A stretch of DNA of 64,000 nt, taken from the NCBI GenBank assembly GCA_026874595.1, contig CM049306.1, positions 105,911,142 through 105,975,141 on the forward strand, written 5' to 3'. The notes under the pieces are model-generated. The model was not told where the DNA came from, did not search any database, and was given only the letters and a program-made list of their open reading frames with translations. This DNA comes from Sipunculus nudus (Eukaryota; Annelida; Sipuncula; Golfingiida; Sipunculidae). A program made the translations under genes and the position numbers. Positions 11,245 to 23,146 of the stretch are shown piece after piece. How positions within the stretch are numbered: the stretch's first letter is position 1; each line of letters starts with the position of its first letter.

Positions 11245-11308
11245 CTTGGAAGTTGTATATCTGAATATTCTTCACTGTATCTCGGACAAAATACAGGTTT
11301 CCAAGAGC
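11245..11308 (-). CDS. INPP5A: INPP5A exon (64 nt), internal
   Basis: On the minus strand TTTATTTTGTAG precedes the exon and GTGAGCTTG follows it. Read at phase 0 it gives ALGNLYFVRDTVKNIQIYNF-Q plus one base, with no stop. The family's vertebrate members have ALG, an aromatic YF pair and KNI in the same order directly after the ARV-LDE block encoded by the 26436-26523 exon, so order and content both support the call. No catalytic residues of the 5-phosphatase fold are expected this close to the N-terminus. Confidence 0.88.
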
Positions 11309-12169
11309 CTACAAAATAAAGAAACAACATTCTGCAATCCCATATCTTTTTATCTTCTTTTAGCTATAGTAATATAATCCTACTATAATTTGTGTATGAT
11401 CGCACAGTTATCCCCATTCACTACGCTTCGGCCTTTTGAAATCAGTTCGACAAAGTCCAAACAAAAGGCTTCACTCGCACCTCCTGGGGGGTCTTCCTGA
11501 GCTGGCCTAAAACATGGAATGCAGAATGGAGGCCTAATTTATGGAACAGAATGGAACACAGATATAAAAAGTGTTATTACTTTTAAAAATATGATTGTTT
11601 CATGACATAATTTATAGTAATAAAAGTATTTCAACAAATTTGATTTGTTAAAATTTAATTTTAGCCCCTGCTCCACATTCCATTTCATGAGTTCAATAAA
11701 AAAGTATGTAATCAATGTAGAAAATGTAACACAGTAAGGACTTCATGCTGATGTCACATGTACCAACTCAGGCATTTCCAAGCACAACTTGACTGTCAAT
11801 GTTTAATTGGTCTTCAGGATTAATTTCTTCGTGAAAGAAATGCTGACAGCCAATTTTTGATGTAAGATTATTGCAGGTTATTCTATGGTAATCTTTAGTA
11901 TTATGACCCAGCAATGGACACCCAGGACCCAGTCAGGAGTCAGGACCCACAGGAGGGGTACAACTAGCATCACTTAACAAAAGATTGTTCTGTAAAATTT
12001 ATCATAAAATAAACTGTCAGAATTCTTCCCACTGTAAGACCAAACAAATCTAGTTAACAATGCAACAAACTTTACCTGAAATCTGATAAGAATGCCATCA
12101 AGCAAATTTGTTGAATTTATATCACCTGCTTCCTCATCTTGTTGTCTCCCTTTGCCTTCTCAATATGTT
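11309..12169. other. Intronic sequence with no recognised gene
   Basis: Start of the 15.1-kb intron between the 64- and 88-nt exons, in genomic order. A short CpG-bearing patch (about 11400-11510) stands out from the CpG-poor background, but I could not assign it to an element. Confidence 0.55.
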
Positions 12170-12504
12170 TAAGTTTTTATTTTCTCCTGAAGATATCTCC
12201 ATATGTCATAGTGTCCGTGTTTTAGTTTTCATTGTCCCCTGAAGTTTTCTCCACATGTCATAATTGTTTTGTGAACTGGGAACAAAAGGGAAAATTTTGT
12301 TTTGGAGCTGGTGATAATTATTTTTTCAGACAGATACTCCAAAACCAATTCCAGCCAAGGTATGCATTTGAGCAATCACTGACCAAAATTTTAATGAAAT
12401 TGGATAATATTTAGGAAAGTTATAGCACGGAAACAAAAACCTGATGGACGGACAGACAGACATACCCTAATCATTGTCCCCCCTTCTGTGGAAGCAGGGA
12501 ACAA
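12170..12504 (+). repeat. Small HINE-like element, TTGTCCC family
   Basis: Near 12175 and 12225 a ~52-bp duplication with CTCCTGAAG/CCCCTGAAG and CATATGTCATA/CACATGTCATA is seen. The 3' side has GGACGGACAGACAGACATACCC followed by an imperfect hairpin, TTGTCCCCCCTT..GGAAGCAGGGAACAA (about 12475-12504), and AAAA. The left TTGTCCCC and right GGGAACAA are imperfect inverted copies. The layout matches a short, decayed HINE without a satellite array. Confidence 0.55.
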
Positions 12505-15231
12505 AAATTATTGGTATATAAAGTTTAAGAACTTGACAAATATACCACAGTGATATTATTAGTGGGAGTTCATCAAAGAATTGTTATAACCCAGCGCACT
12601 GCATGGAATCCCCCTGCATGATTGTTGAATTTCTGATCAATACAAGAAAGATTGTGTTATCAACAGGACAGCTGAGAGGAGCACAGGAAATGAAAGCAGT
12701 TACCACAGAGATGGGATTACCACTTTGGTTTACAAAATCATAAGAATTAATTCTTTTGTGTTAATACCATTTTTAACATCAACAATGCTGCAACAGGATT
12801 AGTGGTACAATGCTATTTTTATATGGCTGGGGTCAAAACTGAAAGTAAACCCTACCAGTCTAATACAAATGCAAAATATGACATGTATTCATGGCTAACA
12901 GAATGTATGCAATATATAAAGTCAGCTTCCTCAATCCACACTAAACAACATTACAGATACTGTTCTGATAAAACATGTATATCCTGTGACATATATAATT
13001 CCTCATGAGAGCACTTTCCTCATCATAATGCACAAAAAAATGACCACACACTCATTAAGTCATTAATGCAAAATGCAGGGACAGACCAGTAGGGAGTATA
13101 AGAAAACCTTAAATCTGAAGTGAACATGAGCTGTACTTGTCTCCAATCACCTTAAGTTAGCGTATCCCCTGTTGCTAGGGAATCAGTGTTCTTCAGGCAA
13201 TCATGGGCCTTCTTTTCTTTTTCTGCCTCTTTTATCAGAGACACAAATAAGGAGTAACGAGACAGAGGCAGCTGGCTTCCATGCTTCCCATTTACAATGA
13301 CACAAAAACCTCCCAACCTCCATTATTTTACATTTACAATATGGCCAGCATTTCTTCAACCAGTTTTATACAATCCCAACTGGGAACATCTATCAACCTA
13401 CTTTTCCCCCCGGAGGCAAGATTTTAGATATAAATTTCTTGAACATCTAGTTTCTAAAGTAGCTAGAAAATGGGCTGTCAGCAGTTGCTTGCTGTGTATC
13501 CATGAAGAAATCAAGCAAAGGCTAGGTGAAGTTAGGGAAATTTAATGGCGAGTGTAATTACGTGCAACCACACCTTCAGCTGACCTTTTACACTGATTAA
13601 TTGATGATTTATACACCTTTGAATCACAACAAATGTGGAGCAGTTTTATTCATAATTGGGTACTGCTAATCACTGATTTCCAGGCAACCATATATTCTGT
13701 CAGTTTTATGTGATCAATAAAGACAGATATATTTCTATTATGTATGACATCAAGGTATATTGGGCTGTTGCACTATATATTTCTGTATGAAAAGTTCTAT
13801 CTTCAGAAGATGAGATTCCCAGGTAACTGTTTTACCTTATATGGCTGTAAGCAGGTTTTAATTTGATAATTAGTAAAATTTTTACCATCAGTGCTAGTAA
13901 GCCTGAAATTGTTGCCCCCTCCCAGCCCAACCTTAGAAATAACCTTTTTTTATTTAGGGTATTTCCTTTAACCCATACATCTTTACATGCTGAATGGGTG
14001 GTACCACAGGTATGAGAATAAAATAAAAATTTCCAAGATGAAAAGGCACATCAAATTTCAGGACAATCCATGTCCCCCAATGTATGATATGAGAAACATT
14101 ACAATTCCATTAGAGAAGATTGTAATTGGTGTCACAGGTCTAGTTCAACAGATACAGCTATCAAGGCAATAACCAGTGCATACAAATTTTTAAAACTATC
14201 CATTATTTAATTTTTTTTCTATTTGAAAAGAACAAGTATGTTAAAAGGAGTTACAGGGGTTGCATAATTTCTTAAATATCAGAGAAAGCTTGCCAAAACC
14301 CTGGTTATCCAAATATGGGAATGTTAGATGTAGTTATTCCTATGAACCACTGTTCAAAATCTGAAAGAAGCCAGAAAAATTTAAGAACATTAATGTCTTG
14401 AATGAAACAGGCAGACAGACCAGGCTAAATATATATCCCTGTTCATAAAATAGAGGCAGAGCATAAAAAGGAACAACATAACAATAGGCACCTCGTACTG
14501 GTGAAGACTATGAGGTTTCACAGATGAAAGTTTGAGCTCTCATTGGAACAGCAATATCATTATGGCTCTGCTGGACTCAGCCAGTGACTCCACACAAGCA
14601 GCTTGCTGCTTGTATAAAACTGATGTTATAGCCCTCACGTACACTTGATTGGGACAAATGTCTTTTGTTCCATACAACAACCTCTGAGCTGAAGCTACCA
14701 GCTATAACAAGCTGCTGCCAAGACAAACATCAATTCTTAATGGTTAACTGTAGCTCTACAGATGCATGCTTAAGTATGATTGCTGATGCAGCCGCAAAGA
14801 TTATGTCTCCAAATAATGTTTGGTCAGATCATATGGTTTGAATCTGCCAATAAGACAAATGTTAACACACCTAGCAATTTTGTGAAAGATATGCTATTCA
14901 GTTGGTATTTGGCTGCTGGCTGTTCAATGGTACAAAGCAAAGTGAGCATCTGATACCTCTAGACAGACTACATTGTTCCTCCTCTTCTTCAGGTAAAAAA
15001 AAATCCTTAAAAACTGTGGATAAAATGGTCTTTAGTTATAAACATGGCAAAGTGTATCTTCTTCTTGTGAGTTGAAAAAAATGTGATCTCATGATGTGGC
15101 TTAGTTTTACCTATGGTCACAGAATCCCTTCCCCATATGTGGACTGCAACATTTTAGGGTCTATAGCTTGAATGGTCTTTAATTGGCCCTACTTGTCAAT
15201 GCTGCAGTTATTTAAATGCCCAAATTAGAAC
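12505..15231. other. Intronic sequence, mostly unassigned, with repeat relics
   Basis: No exon recognised. At 14030-14170 and 14380-14470 there are words typical of HINE satellites (TTTCAGGACAATCCATG; a GGCAGACAGACC tract followed by TATATCCCTG), suggesting a very old copy. The remainder is unique-looking AT-rich DNA. Confidence 0.5.
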
Positions 15232-15295
15232 TTTAGGACAAAAGGTGATTCTAAAAGCTCAGCTGACTCCAAGTCAGCTGAGTTGTTTGAAATAT
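15232..15295 (+). repeat. Relic 3' end of an AGCTGA-family HINE (perfect hairpin)
   Basis: AAAGGTGATTCTAAAAGCTCAGCTGACT-CCA-AGTCAGCTGAG aligns with AAAGGTGATCCCTATAGCTCAG..CTGAGCT of the intact copies. The stem CTCAGCTGACT / AGTCAGCTGAG is 11 bp and perfect with a 3-nt loop. The upstream 15120-15180 stretch (CTATAGCTTGAATGG) looks like a degraded satellite unit. Confidence 0.65.
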
Positions 15296-15929
15296 CTGTA
15301 TTAGGGTCCTTGTTTAGATCAATGTTCTCCAGACAAGCATTCCCTGGCCCAATAACACCAATCTTATGTTCTCTGCATGCGATTCTGTTATCCAAGGGTG
15401 AGACAAATTTAGGAGGAGTATTGGTCTGCTGTTACAGGATAAGGTAGAGAGACCTATCATTAAGGGAAGACTGTGTGGGCTGTATACAAAATATCCCAGA
15501 CAGTTTAAGTGTCCTTGATATACTGCAACACCTGACAACAAGGTCATACAAAGGTCACACATCTTTGTCCAAGTATTGATCTGCTCTGTGCCTGGAATTC
15601 TTCGTTTTCTCAGAGAAAGTAAACATGCAGCGTCTGTCAGACAGTGACTGTGCAGGTAGTATGCAGGTTCTGAGTCCTGGTATCTAGATCTGATATTTAT
15701 TTTTTTTTCTCTCTCTGGTTCTGCACAGCATCTTCATTTACACATACAGCAAAGAAGGCAGTGATCCTTTCTTGTACAGGACTGTAAATGTGCACATTGC
15801 TCAGGAGTTCCAGCAGAGATTCAATAACAACAGGGAACATGGTGTCTGTTACACTATTTTGTAAAACTAAAATTACTTGGATATACATACATTGGATCAA
15901 CTATTCATGTTCATTAGCCTTAGCACACA

Positions 15930-16220
15930 CTGATCACTGAGATACTGAAGCTTATGTATGATTTGTGTTGGTCTGTTTGAGCAAAATAAACATTTGACAT
16001 TTTTTAAGTGTTGTTTTTCCAGTATTGTTCATACTCTACTTGCTGATAGGGATATTTATGTAATATTAATATTAAGTTTATGATCAGCAAACTAATAATC
16101 ACTAAAAGATAGTAAGTTTTCTAGGAGCAAAAACTGTTTTACGTAGCTTGCAGGATATAAGTCACTGTGACCTAATTTAAAGTTTCACAGGAGCTTTTGC
16201 CAGGACCTGTCTGGATTTAA
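15930..16220 (+). repeat. Degraded 336-bp satellite unit
   Basis: TGAGATACTGAAG..TTATGTATGA at about 15938 and AGCTTGCAGGATATAAGTCA followed by CTGTGACCTAATTTAAAG at about 16146 correspond, in the same order and spacing class, to blocks in the HINE satellite. No flanking ends are preserved. Confidence 0.5.
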
Positions 16221-16644
16221 TTTGAATGTTATTACATCTTGTTCTGACAAAAGACAGACCTTTTTGATATTTTGCAGTCCAAATGTCAAGCTTATCTTTA
16301 AAGGCCACTGTAATATTAGCCTTTGGTATTAACAGTTCTGACATTTTTCAAAATAGTGAATCCATATCATGTGGGAAAAATCACCAGTATCATCTCATCA
16401 AACACACCTATCTTGTCACACCATTTGCCCCCTGGTGGGAGTGAAAAGCATTACATCTCCCAGGACTAATCATCCTTTTTTAACTTAAACAACATTAATG
16501 TCAACTGATGAACAGAAAGCTATAAACAGGTCCTTGAAGACACCCAGCTTCTCATATTGACATAATCAGAAACCCAAGGATCTGAAGACGTTATTGTATA
16601 TCTGCTGTAACACTCTACTTTCAAATCTTTCATGATGCATGTTA

Positions 16645-16680
16645 AACATGGCCCCAAAGGCCCGAATGCTCACCTAAGAA
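16645..16680 (+). repeat. Solo HINE-type 5' end (GCTCACCT family)
   Basis: AACATGGCCCCAAAGGCCC followed by GAATGCTCACCTAAG shows the shared 5' design: AACA.., a GGCC-CCAAA-GGCC palindrome, then a subterminal word. No satellite or 3' hairpin follows within the next kilobases. Confidence 0.5.
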
Positions 16681-17129
16681 CATTTTGCTCATAAAAATAC
16701 TGGAAAAAACATTATTTTATTTCACAAGGAAATTAAATTGTTTATTTATTGCAGTAGCCAACTCTGTGGAAAAATTGACTACAGAGTATCTGCTGAAAAT
16801 TCAAGAATTTTCTGATACTCAGAACAAATAGTGCTGGGAGTAATTATGTGGAATGGAGGGATATAACCTTTTATAGTTTTCAAGTACATTTAATCTCACC
16901 TGAGATTTATAGATAGTTAAACACTTCATAAGCACTGGCAGTGGTGTCAGTTTGTGAGGGGTAAGGTACAACACTGGTTTTCAGGTTTTATTAGACAAAA
17001 TGACATAAGTATCCCATAGCATCTTGCAAACTTGTCAATACTCTCTTTTAAATAGGCTCCCTGCCTTGCCCCATATCTATTGACAAGCTGAATATGTGAT
17101 GCTATATCTTGTCTATTCAATGGATTATG

Positions 17130-17235
17130 CAGCCACACACCAAAGGGCACACCTAATTTCTGAACGATTCACAAAGCCATTCCTGAGAAATCAGAATGTA
17201 GTAAATGCTCTATACACAAGCTGTAGATGGCGCCT
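17130..17235 (+). repeat. Relic of GGTGGCGCC-type satellite
   Basis: ACACCTAATTTCTGAACGAT, CCATTCCTGAGAAATCAG and GTAGATGGCGCCTCAAG recall the order of blocks in the ~280-bp satellite at 4396-5260, with many changes. No ends are seen. Confidence 0.4.
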
Positions 17236-18574
17236 CAAGTCCGGTTATTGATCCAGCAGAAAAAAGCAGTATTTGCAATAAAATGAGAAGACACTTCACA
17301 GAAGTCACTGCCAAAACAAATCTGCAGTGACAACAATACAGACCGTTGTGAGCTGGTTGGCAAAAAACCCCAGCAAAACCAGCCTGGTGTCATATAACAC
17401 TTACATTGACTGAAAGTGGAAGCACCTATATCTATATCTATCTCTTTACACAAAAATTAACCCCTCAATGTTCACTGACTCTTCTACTGGATGAGTTCAA
17501 GTGGGATTGATTAGAACTGGACTGCTCATCAGGAACGTGCATGTCTTCTTGCAGTTAAACGTAGGACTGGCTCCTCTCTGAGGGTTTCCCCCTCATCAGG
17601 TTCCTGGTAATTAGTGTCACCCACAGTGCTTGAAACTATTCCTCTGTGTTATTCATGATCTCTGATTTAACAACATAAACCACATTAATAACAATAAAAG
17701 AGAAAACAAAGTTACAATCAATATCTGCCTATCTGTGCAGATTGTTAGTAGCATATCACTTATCATTTAGGACCTGATTTTAAACCCACTCAGGGAGCTG
17801 TGGCAGAACAGCCAGTAATGCTAGGATTAGTAGAACTAGACAGCAGCTACAGAGCAAGTGTTTGTGTAAACACAGGACTTTCCCTTATGACACTTCAAAA
17901 TTTCCCCTTGCTCCAAGTGCCTTCTGTGTAAATAGTAACAAATTCCACCAGTAGATGTCTATAACTTTTAATAAAGGACTGGCCACCGGCTTGTTGGCAG
18001 TATTTTCTACTGAATGAGGATAATGGATAAGTTACAATAGGACTACCTAGATTTCAAGTTTTACATGCATTGGGCTAGTAACTAAAATGGATTTGTTTTT
18101 GCAATCATGAAAAGCAAGTATGTCTCTCCCAATAGGCCATATCCTAAAATGTGAGGAAAAAATATGCACTATCTAAAAAATTATGGGATTTACAGAAATT
18201 CTTGATTTCTGCAAATCTGACCTCGAAGATAAAGGTCAAGGTCACCAGTTATCACATTCTTCTGAGAACTTAGAGATAACATTTGATGTGTCAAACTGGA
18301 GGGAAAAATCTGCAGTTCTTAAAAAGTTATGCAGGTGACAATGATCCCAGATTTCCAAAATCCAACCTTGAAGTTCCCCTAATAAACTACAAGTCATAAA
18401 CCTGTAGTTAAGTTATTAGAGGGGATCTCTATGGTTCTGAAGATGCATCACCACTTTCTTCTATGGCCAAAAGCACATTTTAGGTCTTGTAAAGTCTAAG
18501 TACTGCTCCCATGGAATGATGGGTTCTAGTCATTGTAAGTGATGCAAGCTAGTAACTGGAGATTTAAATATGAA

Positions 18575-18690
18575 AACATGAGCCCGGAAGAGGCTCAAAC
18601 AGTCATAGAGATGCAGTTGATCACATGACATATATTAAGAGGGCTGTATAATCATGGTGAAAGGAGGGTCTGCATGTATAACCAGAAACT
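18575..18690 (+). repeat. Relic HINE-type 5' end with dispersed repeat
   Basis: AACATGAGCC-CGGAAGA-GGCTCAAACAG has the 5' palindrome design of the other HINE ends. Just downstream, CAGTTGATCACATGACATAT is shared with 28359-28378 (CAGTTGATCACATGACACAT), so the two loci share an older repeat. Confidence 0.45.
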
Positions 18691-20069
18691 CAGTGGTCTG
18701 ATGTACTCTCTGTGCAATACTGAGTATGACAAACATAGAAAGTTCAATCTGCAAACTTCGAAACACCTGTCAAACACTGGAAGGATCCCTTCAAGGCCAG
18801 CAACTGAAGATAATGTTCAATAGGCTATGGAGTGTATGACCTTGGGAATAAGGTCAAGGACAAAAAATAAATTTATTCAGGTGTAAATTTGTGAACTAGG
18901 ACTAATACCGTGCTCATATTTCAGCTTTTAAAAATCAGCCATACTGGAGATCTAGCACAAACAGATGGTAGAAGAAAGAACAAAATTTGTTAAAATTAAT
19001 GGTTTTGTCCAAAGTAGGTCTGGTCCAACCACAAAACTTTTTTTTACCCAAATATAGATTTTATATAGAAATAAACACATCAACCCCTTTCAGCCTCCCC
19101 ATCCAATGGTGGCAGGCTTAATTATGGACACAAACGAAGAGCTTTCTTGAAATGTCATACAAATGAACAGATTTGTAGAAATAGATATCATGATAAATAC
19201 TCCAATAAATGTTCCTGACTGGCGTGCTGGCAGGGCTGTTTCTACATGTATGCTTGGAGAGTGATTTGCTGTGGAGGCGGACATGTTTATCAGGTTAGTC
19301 AGACAGACATAAATTTTACACGGGCTGATCCCGAGGGAGGGAAGTTCTAATAAAACTGTTGTCTCTCTACAGGAAATGTGTATTGATCTTACTTTCCCCC
19401 ACATTTAACTCGATTCTGTCTGAAGGCAATTTTATTTTCATAAATATGTGCTTTGTACTCCAGTGTGTTCTTTAGTGAACATTTGCATTTTTATGCTATT
19501 TATGATGACTTTATTGACAGGATTTGATGGTAAAATACATGATAAACAGCCGAGTACCTGCTTGGGTAATTCAGCATAACCTTTGTCAATATAAACACCT
19601 TTTATCATAGGGATGAGCTTATTTCTTCAAAACTTGCATCAGCCAAGTGATATGTGTTAAATGTGACACTTTGTATCGATTAGTCTGATAACTGTAATAA
19701 TTTACAAAGAAATTCCAAGTGGGTCCACTTGTCATAAGAAACAAACAAAGCTATCAAATTCAGAACTCCCAGTGGACTTACCTTGGTACAAACAAAAGTA
19801 TACTGTGTAAAGTTCACATATGTCATTTCCTCGTGCACATCAGAAAGAGCAATTTCCAACATCAATTGGCACACTTTATTTCAGGACAATCCATACAACC
19901 TTTTTCAGACTGTGTTATCCTTTGGTATGGACATTGATAAAGCACGGAATACAGGATGTCACCGTCATTCTTATAATCAAGCTAGGTTATGCTCATGGGC
20001 GGACTTTGTCATTAGGAGGCTGGGAAATTTAATTCTCAGTGAGCTAATGGTATGAACACAAACCCAGGT

Positions 20070-20163
20070 GGGATTCTGTAATAACTATCATTACTAATAA
20101 TCAACTTTAGAAAGTTGGGATTCTGTAATAACTATCATTGCTAATAATCAACTCTAGAAGGTC
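20070..20163 (+). repeat. Two 47-bp tandem copies
   Basis: GGGATTCTGTAATAACTATC begins at 20070 and again at 20117, each followed by ATT.CTAATAATCAACT.TAGAA. Only a few differences separate the copies. Confidence 0.85.
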
Positions 20164-21139
20164 ATTTTATTAATTGACTGTATATTGGTTGGTATTCTCC
20201 ATATGGGTTATTTGACTGTAAGTACATGAAGAGTTAAGGTGTCCATTAAGGTTATGAGTTCTGTACTGTACAGCAAATGCCTGTGTCAGCCCCTCTGACT
20301 TTCTGTACACCAGATCAGCCACCTACCAGCAGGCTTCTTCACTCCATATTTATTGTGATCAGGGACCTCAGCTGTGATGCCCAGCCTTTTCTTCTAACTA
20401 ATCTACCAAACCCGACTGTCCATGAACTGCCCCCTCCTACATCAACCAAAATCACCCACTTTAAGGCTGCAGCACTGACAACCAGTTGTCTTGGACAGCC
20501 AAAAAAAGTGTCTCCTGGCAGGCCTTAAATCAAGTCATAAAGATGACAGCAGTAGGACTCGAAGTGCTGGCATTAATCTGCAGAAACAGCTGACCAATAT
20601 TTGGTACCCATGGAAATTCTGTCATTCCATCTTTGGTAAGAGCACTCTGAGGAACATTATCCGGCAGGATGGGTCACGGGTCAGAATGCCCCAAGATCCA
20701 CTCTGTAACTTAGCGTCAGCTCAATGGACCCATTTTTCAAACCATTAAAGATTCAGGCAGAGAAAAAACCTTTTTTGGAGGAATTTTTTCCCTGCTTGAA
20801 GATGTCAGTCTAATTGCATGTGCAGTTCTAAGAAAAGTAAAATACAGGCCTACTGACACCAGCAACTGTAGAGAGAAAATCACACATAATCGTTATTGTG
20901 ACATGTGTCAATTATAAACCAGTGTTATAATAATAATTATACTGAAGGAAGTGATGTTATTTTCAGTTAGTGTAGCTGTCTGTAATAAAATAAGATACAA
21001 TTTCTGAGTATTCATGTCATATATAGTAAAATATGGTTTAGCAGATAGCAAATCCAACATGAGAGACTGATATCTGACTTTAAAAAGTTTTAAAATCAGT
21101 GAAAATGGACCCATCAGAAAACAAAGAACTTGACATTTC

Positions 21140-23142
21140 TTGGCACCGCAGGTGCCAGAGTATCCCCAGACATAGTAGGCCCCCCCCCCCTTTAAGAATA
21201 GGCCCGTATTTTTAGCAGCATATACTGACACTTGGCAAGCAATTATTGTTTCTTCCATCTATCAATCCATAATCTTTTTGAAGATGTTGGTCCTCTACCT
21301 TTATCTTTTTAAAGATGTGTCCTGTGACCTTGACCTTTGACCCCAAAATCAATTTGGGTCTTGCTTTTCCTATGGGACATATACAAGTCAAGTTTGAAAT
21401 CTATACATCAATAAAAGCAAGAATTATTATCCAGAAACTAATTTTTGGACAGATGGCTCCTGTGACCTTCACCTTTGACCTTGTGACTTCAAAATTGATA
21501 GGGTTCTTCCTCTCTTGGCAGGTGAACTATATGTGCAAGATGAAAGATCTGAGATGAAATGTTTGGCTGAAAATGCATCCACATCTTTTTAAAGATGTGT
21601 CCTGTGACCTTGACCTTTGACCTCATCACCCCAAAATCAATTCGGGTCTTGCTTTTCCAATGGGTCATATACAAGTCAAGTTTGAAATCCATACATCAAT
21701 AAAAGCAGGAATTATTCAGAAACTAATTTTTGGACAGATGGCTCCTGTGACCTTCACCTTTGACCTTGTGACCTCAAAATTGATAGGGGTTTTCCACTCT
21801 TGGCAGGTGAAATATATGTGCAAGATGAAAGATCTGAGATGAATTGTTTGGCTGAAAATGCATCCACAATCTTTTTAAAGATGTGTCCTGTGACCTTGAC
21901 CTTTGACCTCATGACCCCAAAATCAATTCGGGTCTTGCTTTACCAATGGGTCATATACAAGTCAAGTTTGAAATCCATACATCAATAAAAGCAGGAATTA
22001 TTCAGAAACTAATTTTTGGACAGATGGCTCCTGTGACCTTCACCTTTGACCTTGTGACCTCAAAATTGATAGGAGTCTTCTTCTATTGGCAGATGAACTA
22101 TATGTGCAAGATGAAAGGTCTGAGATGAAATGTTTGGCTGAAAATGCATCCAATACCTTTTTAAAGTTGTGTCCTGTGACCTTGACCTTTGACCTCATGA
22201 CCCCAAAATCAATTCAGGTCTTGCTTTTCCAATGGGACATATATAAGTCAAGTTTGAAATCAATACATCAATAAAAGCAGGAATTATCATCCAGAAACTA
22301 ATTTTTGGACAGATAGCTCCTGTGGCTTGACCTTTGACCTTGTGACCCCAAAATTGATATGGATCATCCACTATTGGACGTGAGCTATATATTCAAGATG
22401 GAAGACCTGGGATGAAAGTTTGGCTTAAAATGCATGGCAGAGTATCTTTTAAGATGCGAGTCCAGTGACCTTGACCTTTGACCTAATGACCCTAGAACCT
22501 ATAGGGTTCTTACTTTAGTGGTGGGCCATACATAAGTCACGTTTGAAATCCATATGGCTATCAACACTGGAGATATCATAAGAGGTGTGTGATTTTCACC
22601 AAATATGGACACATTAAAGGTCAAGGACACTCTCATGGTAAAGGTCATGACCCAAATGTAAATAGACCTCATCCCATAACCCATCTCTCTACATATGCAT
22701 AATATGAAAGAAATCTGTCCATTAGTTTTTGACTTACAATGCTTACAGTACTGTTAAGTGGCAATTATGGGGGTATTAAAAGGCGCAAAAACAAGAAAAG
22801 GATAATAGGTGGTGCCACCAGTTTCCGGTATATCACAAGGCTATTCAAGATCTTCGTTCACCTTGATTTTTGGACCAGTCAATGCAAGCTTACTTGAGAT
22901 ATTTAAGAATTTGTGTTATTTCAGCAAAAATGGACCTATTCAAGGTCAAGGTCACTCTCCTAGCATAGGTAATGACCCCATTTTAAATAGGCTTTGTCCC
23001 CTTACCTATATCTATACAAATGTAAAGTTTGAAAAAGATCAGTGAAATATTTTTTGAGTTATCCCGCTCACAAGGTTTTGCTGCGGCGGCGGCGTGACCG
23101 TCATGAAACCATAGTATCCCGACTTTGTCTGGGGATACAATT
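21140..23142 (+). mobile_element. HINE, GTATCCCC family, with 143-bp satellite
   Basis: The 5' end has the palindrome TGGCACC-GCA-GGTGCCA (21141-21157) followed by AGTATCCCCAGACATAGT (21159-21176). The 3' end (23111-23140) is AGTATCCC-GACTTTGTCTG-GGGATAC. The 5' word and the reverse complement of ACTTTGTCTGGGGATAC differ at one base, a 17-18-bp subterminal inverted repeat. Between them lie a dimeric satellite array, a copy of GGTGGTGCCACC at about 22809, and a CTGCGGCGGCGGCG segment just before the hairpin. A C-run (21181-21191) lies next to the 5' end. No protein is encoded. Confidence 0.75.
21321..22480 (+). repeat. 143-bp satellite in 286-bp dimers, rich in TGACCTTTGACC
   Basis: The block CCTGTGACCTTGACCTTTGAC recurs near 21321, 21469, 21601, 21744, 21887, 22030, 22173, 22319 and 22462, mostly every 143 bp. 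Alternate copies differ consistently (GACCTTGACCTTTGACCTCA versus GACCTTCACCTTTGACCTTG), giving a dimeric higher-order repeat of ~286 bp. Several short open frames run through it because the unit length plus indels happens to leave frames open; the peptides simply repeat the satellite. Confidence 0.9.
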
Positions 23143-23146
23143 ATAT

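Larger units (their letters stand above)
17236..21139. other. Intronic sequence with no recognised gene
   Basis: Part of the 15.1-kb intron. It contains a relic HINE-type 5' end (18575-18610), a 47-bp duplication (20070-20163) and short satellite-like words near 18225 and 19880. The longest frames here (for example 19090-19404, minus) show no domain, splice-compatible context or compositional sign of coding. Confidence 0.55.

Noticed and set aside
19090-19404. 104-codon minus-strand frame, possible exon or small gene
   Set aside because: No family resemblance, no matching splice phase with the INPP5A exons, and composition like the intron around it.
21315-22274. Series of similar 60-80-codon frames that look like a repeat protein
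   Set aside because: They are translations of the 143-bp satellite in changing frames, not a conserved reading frame.
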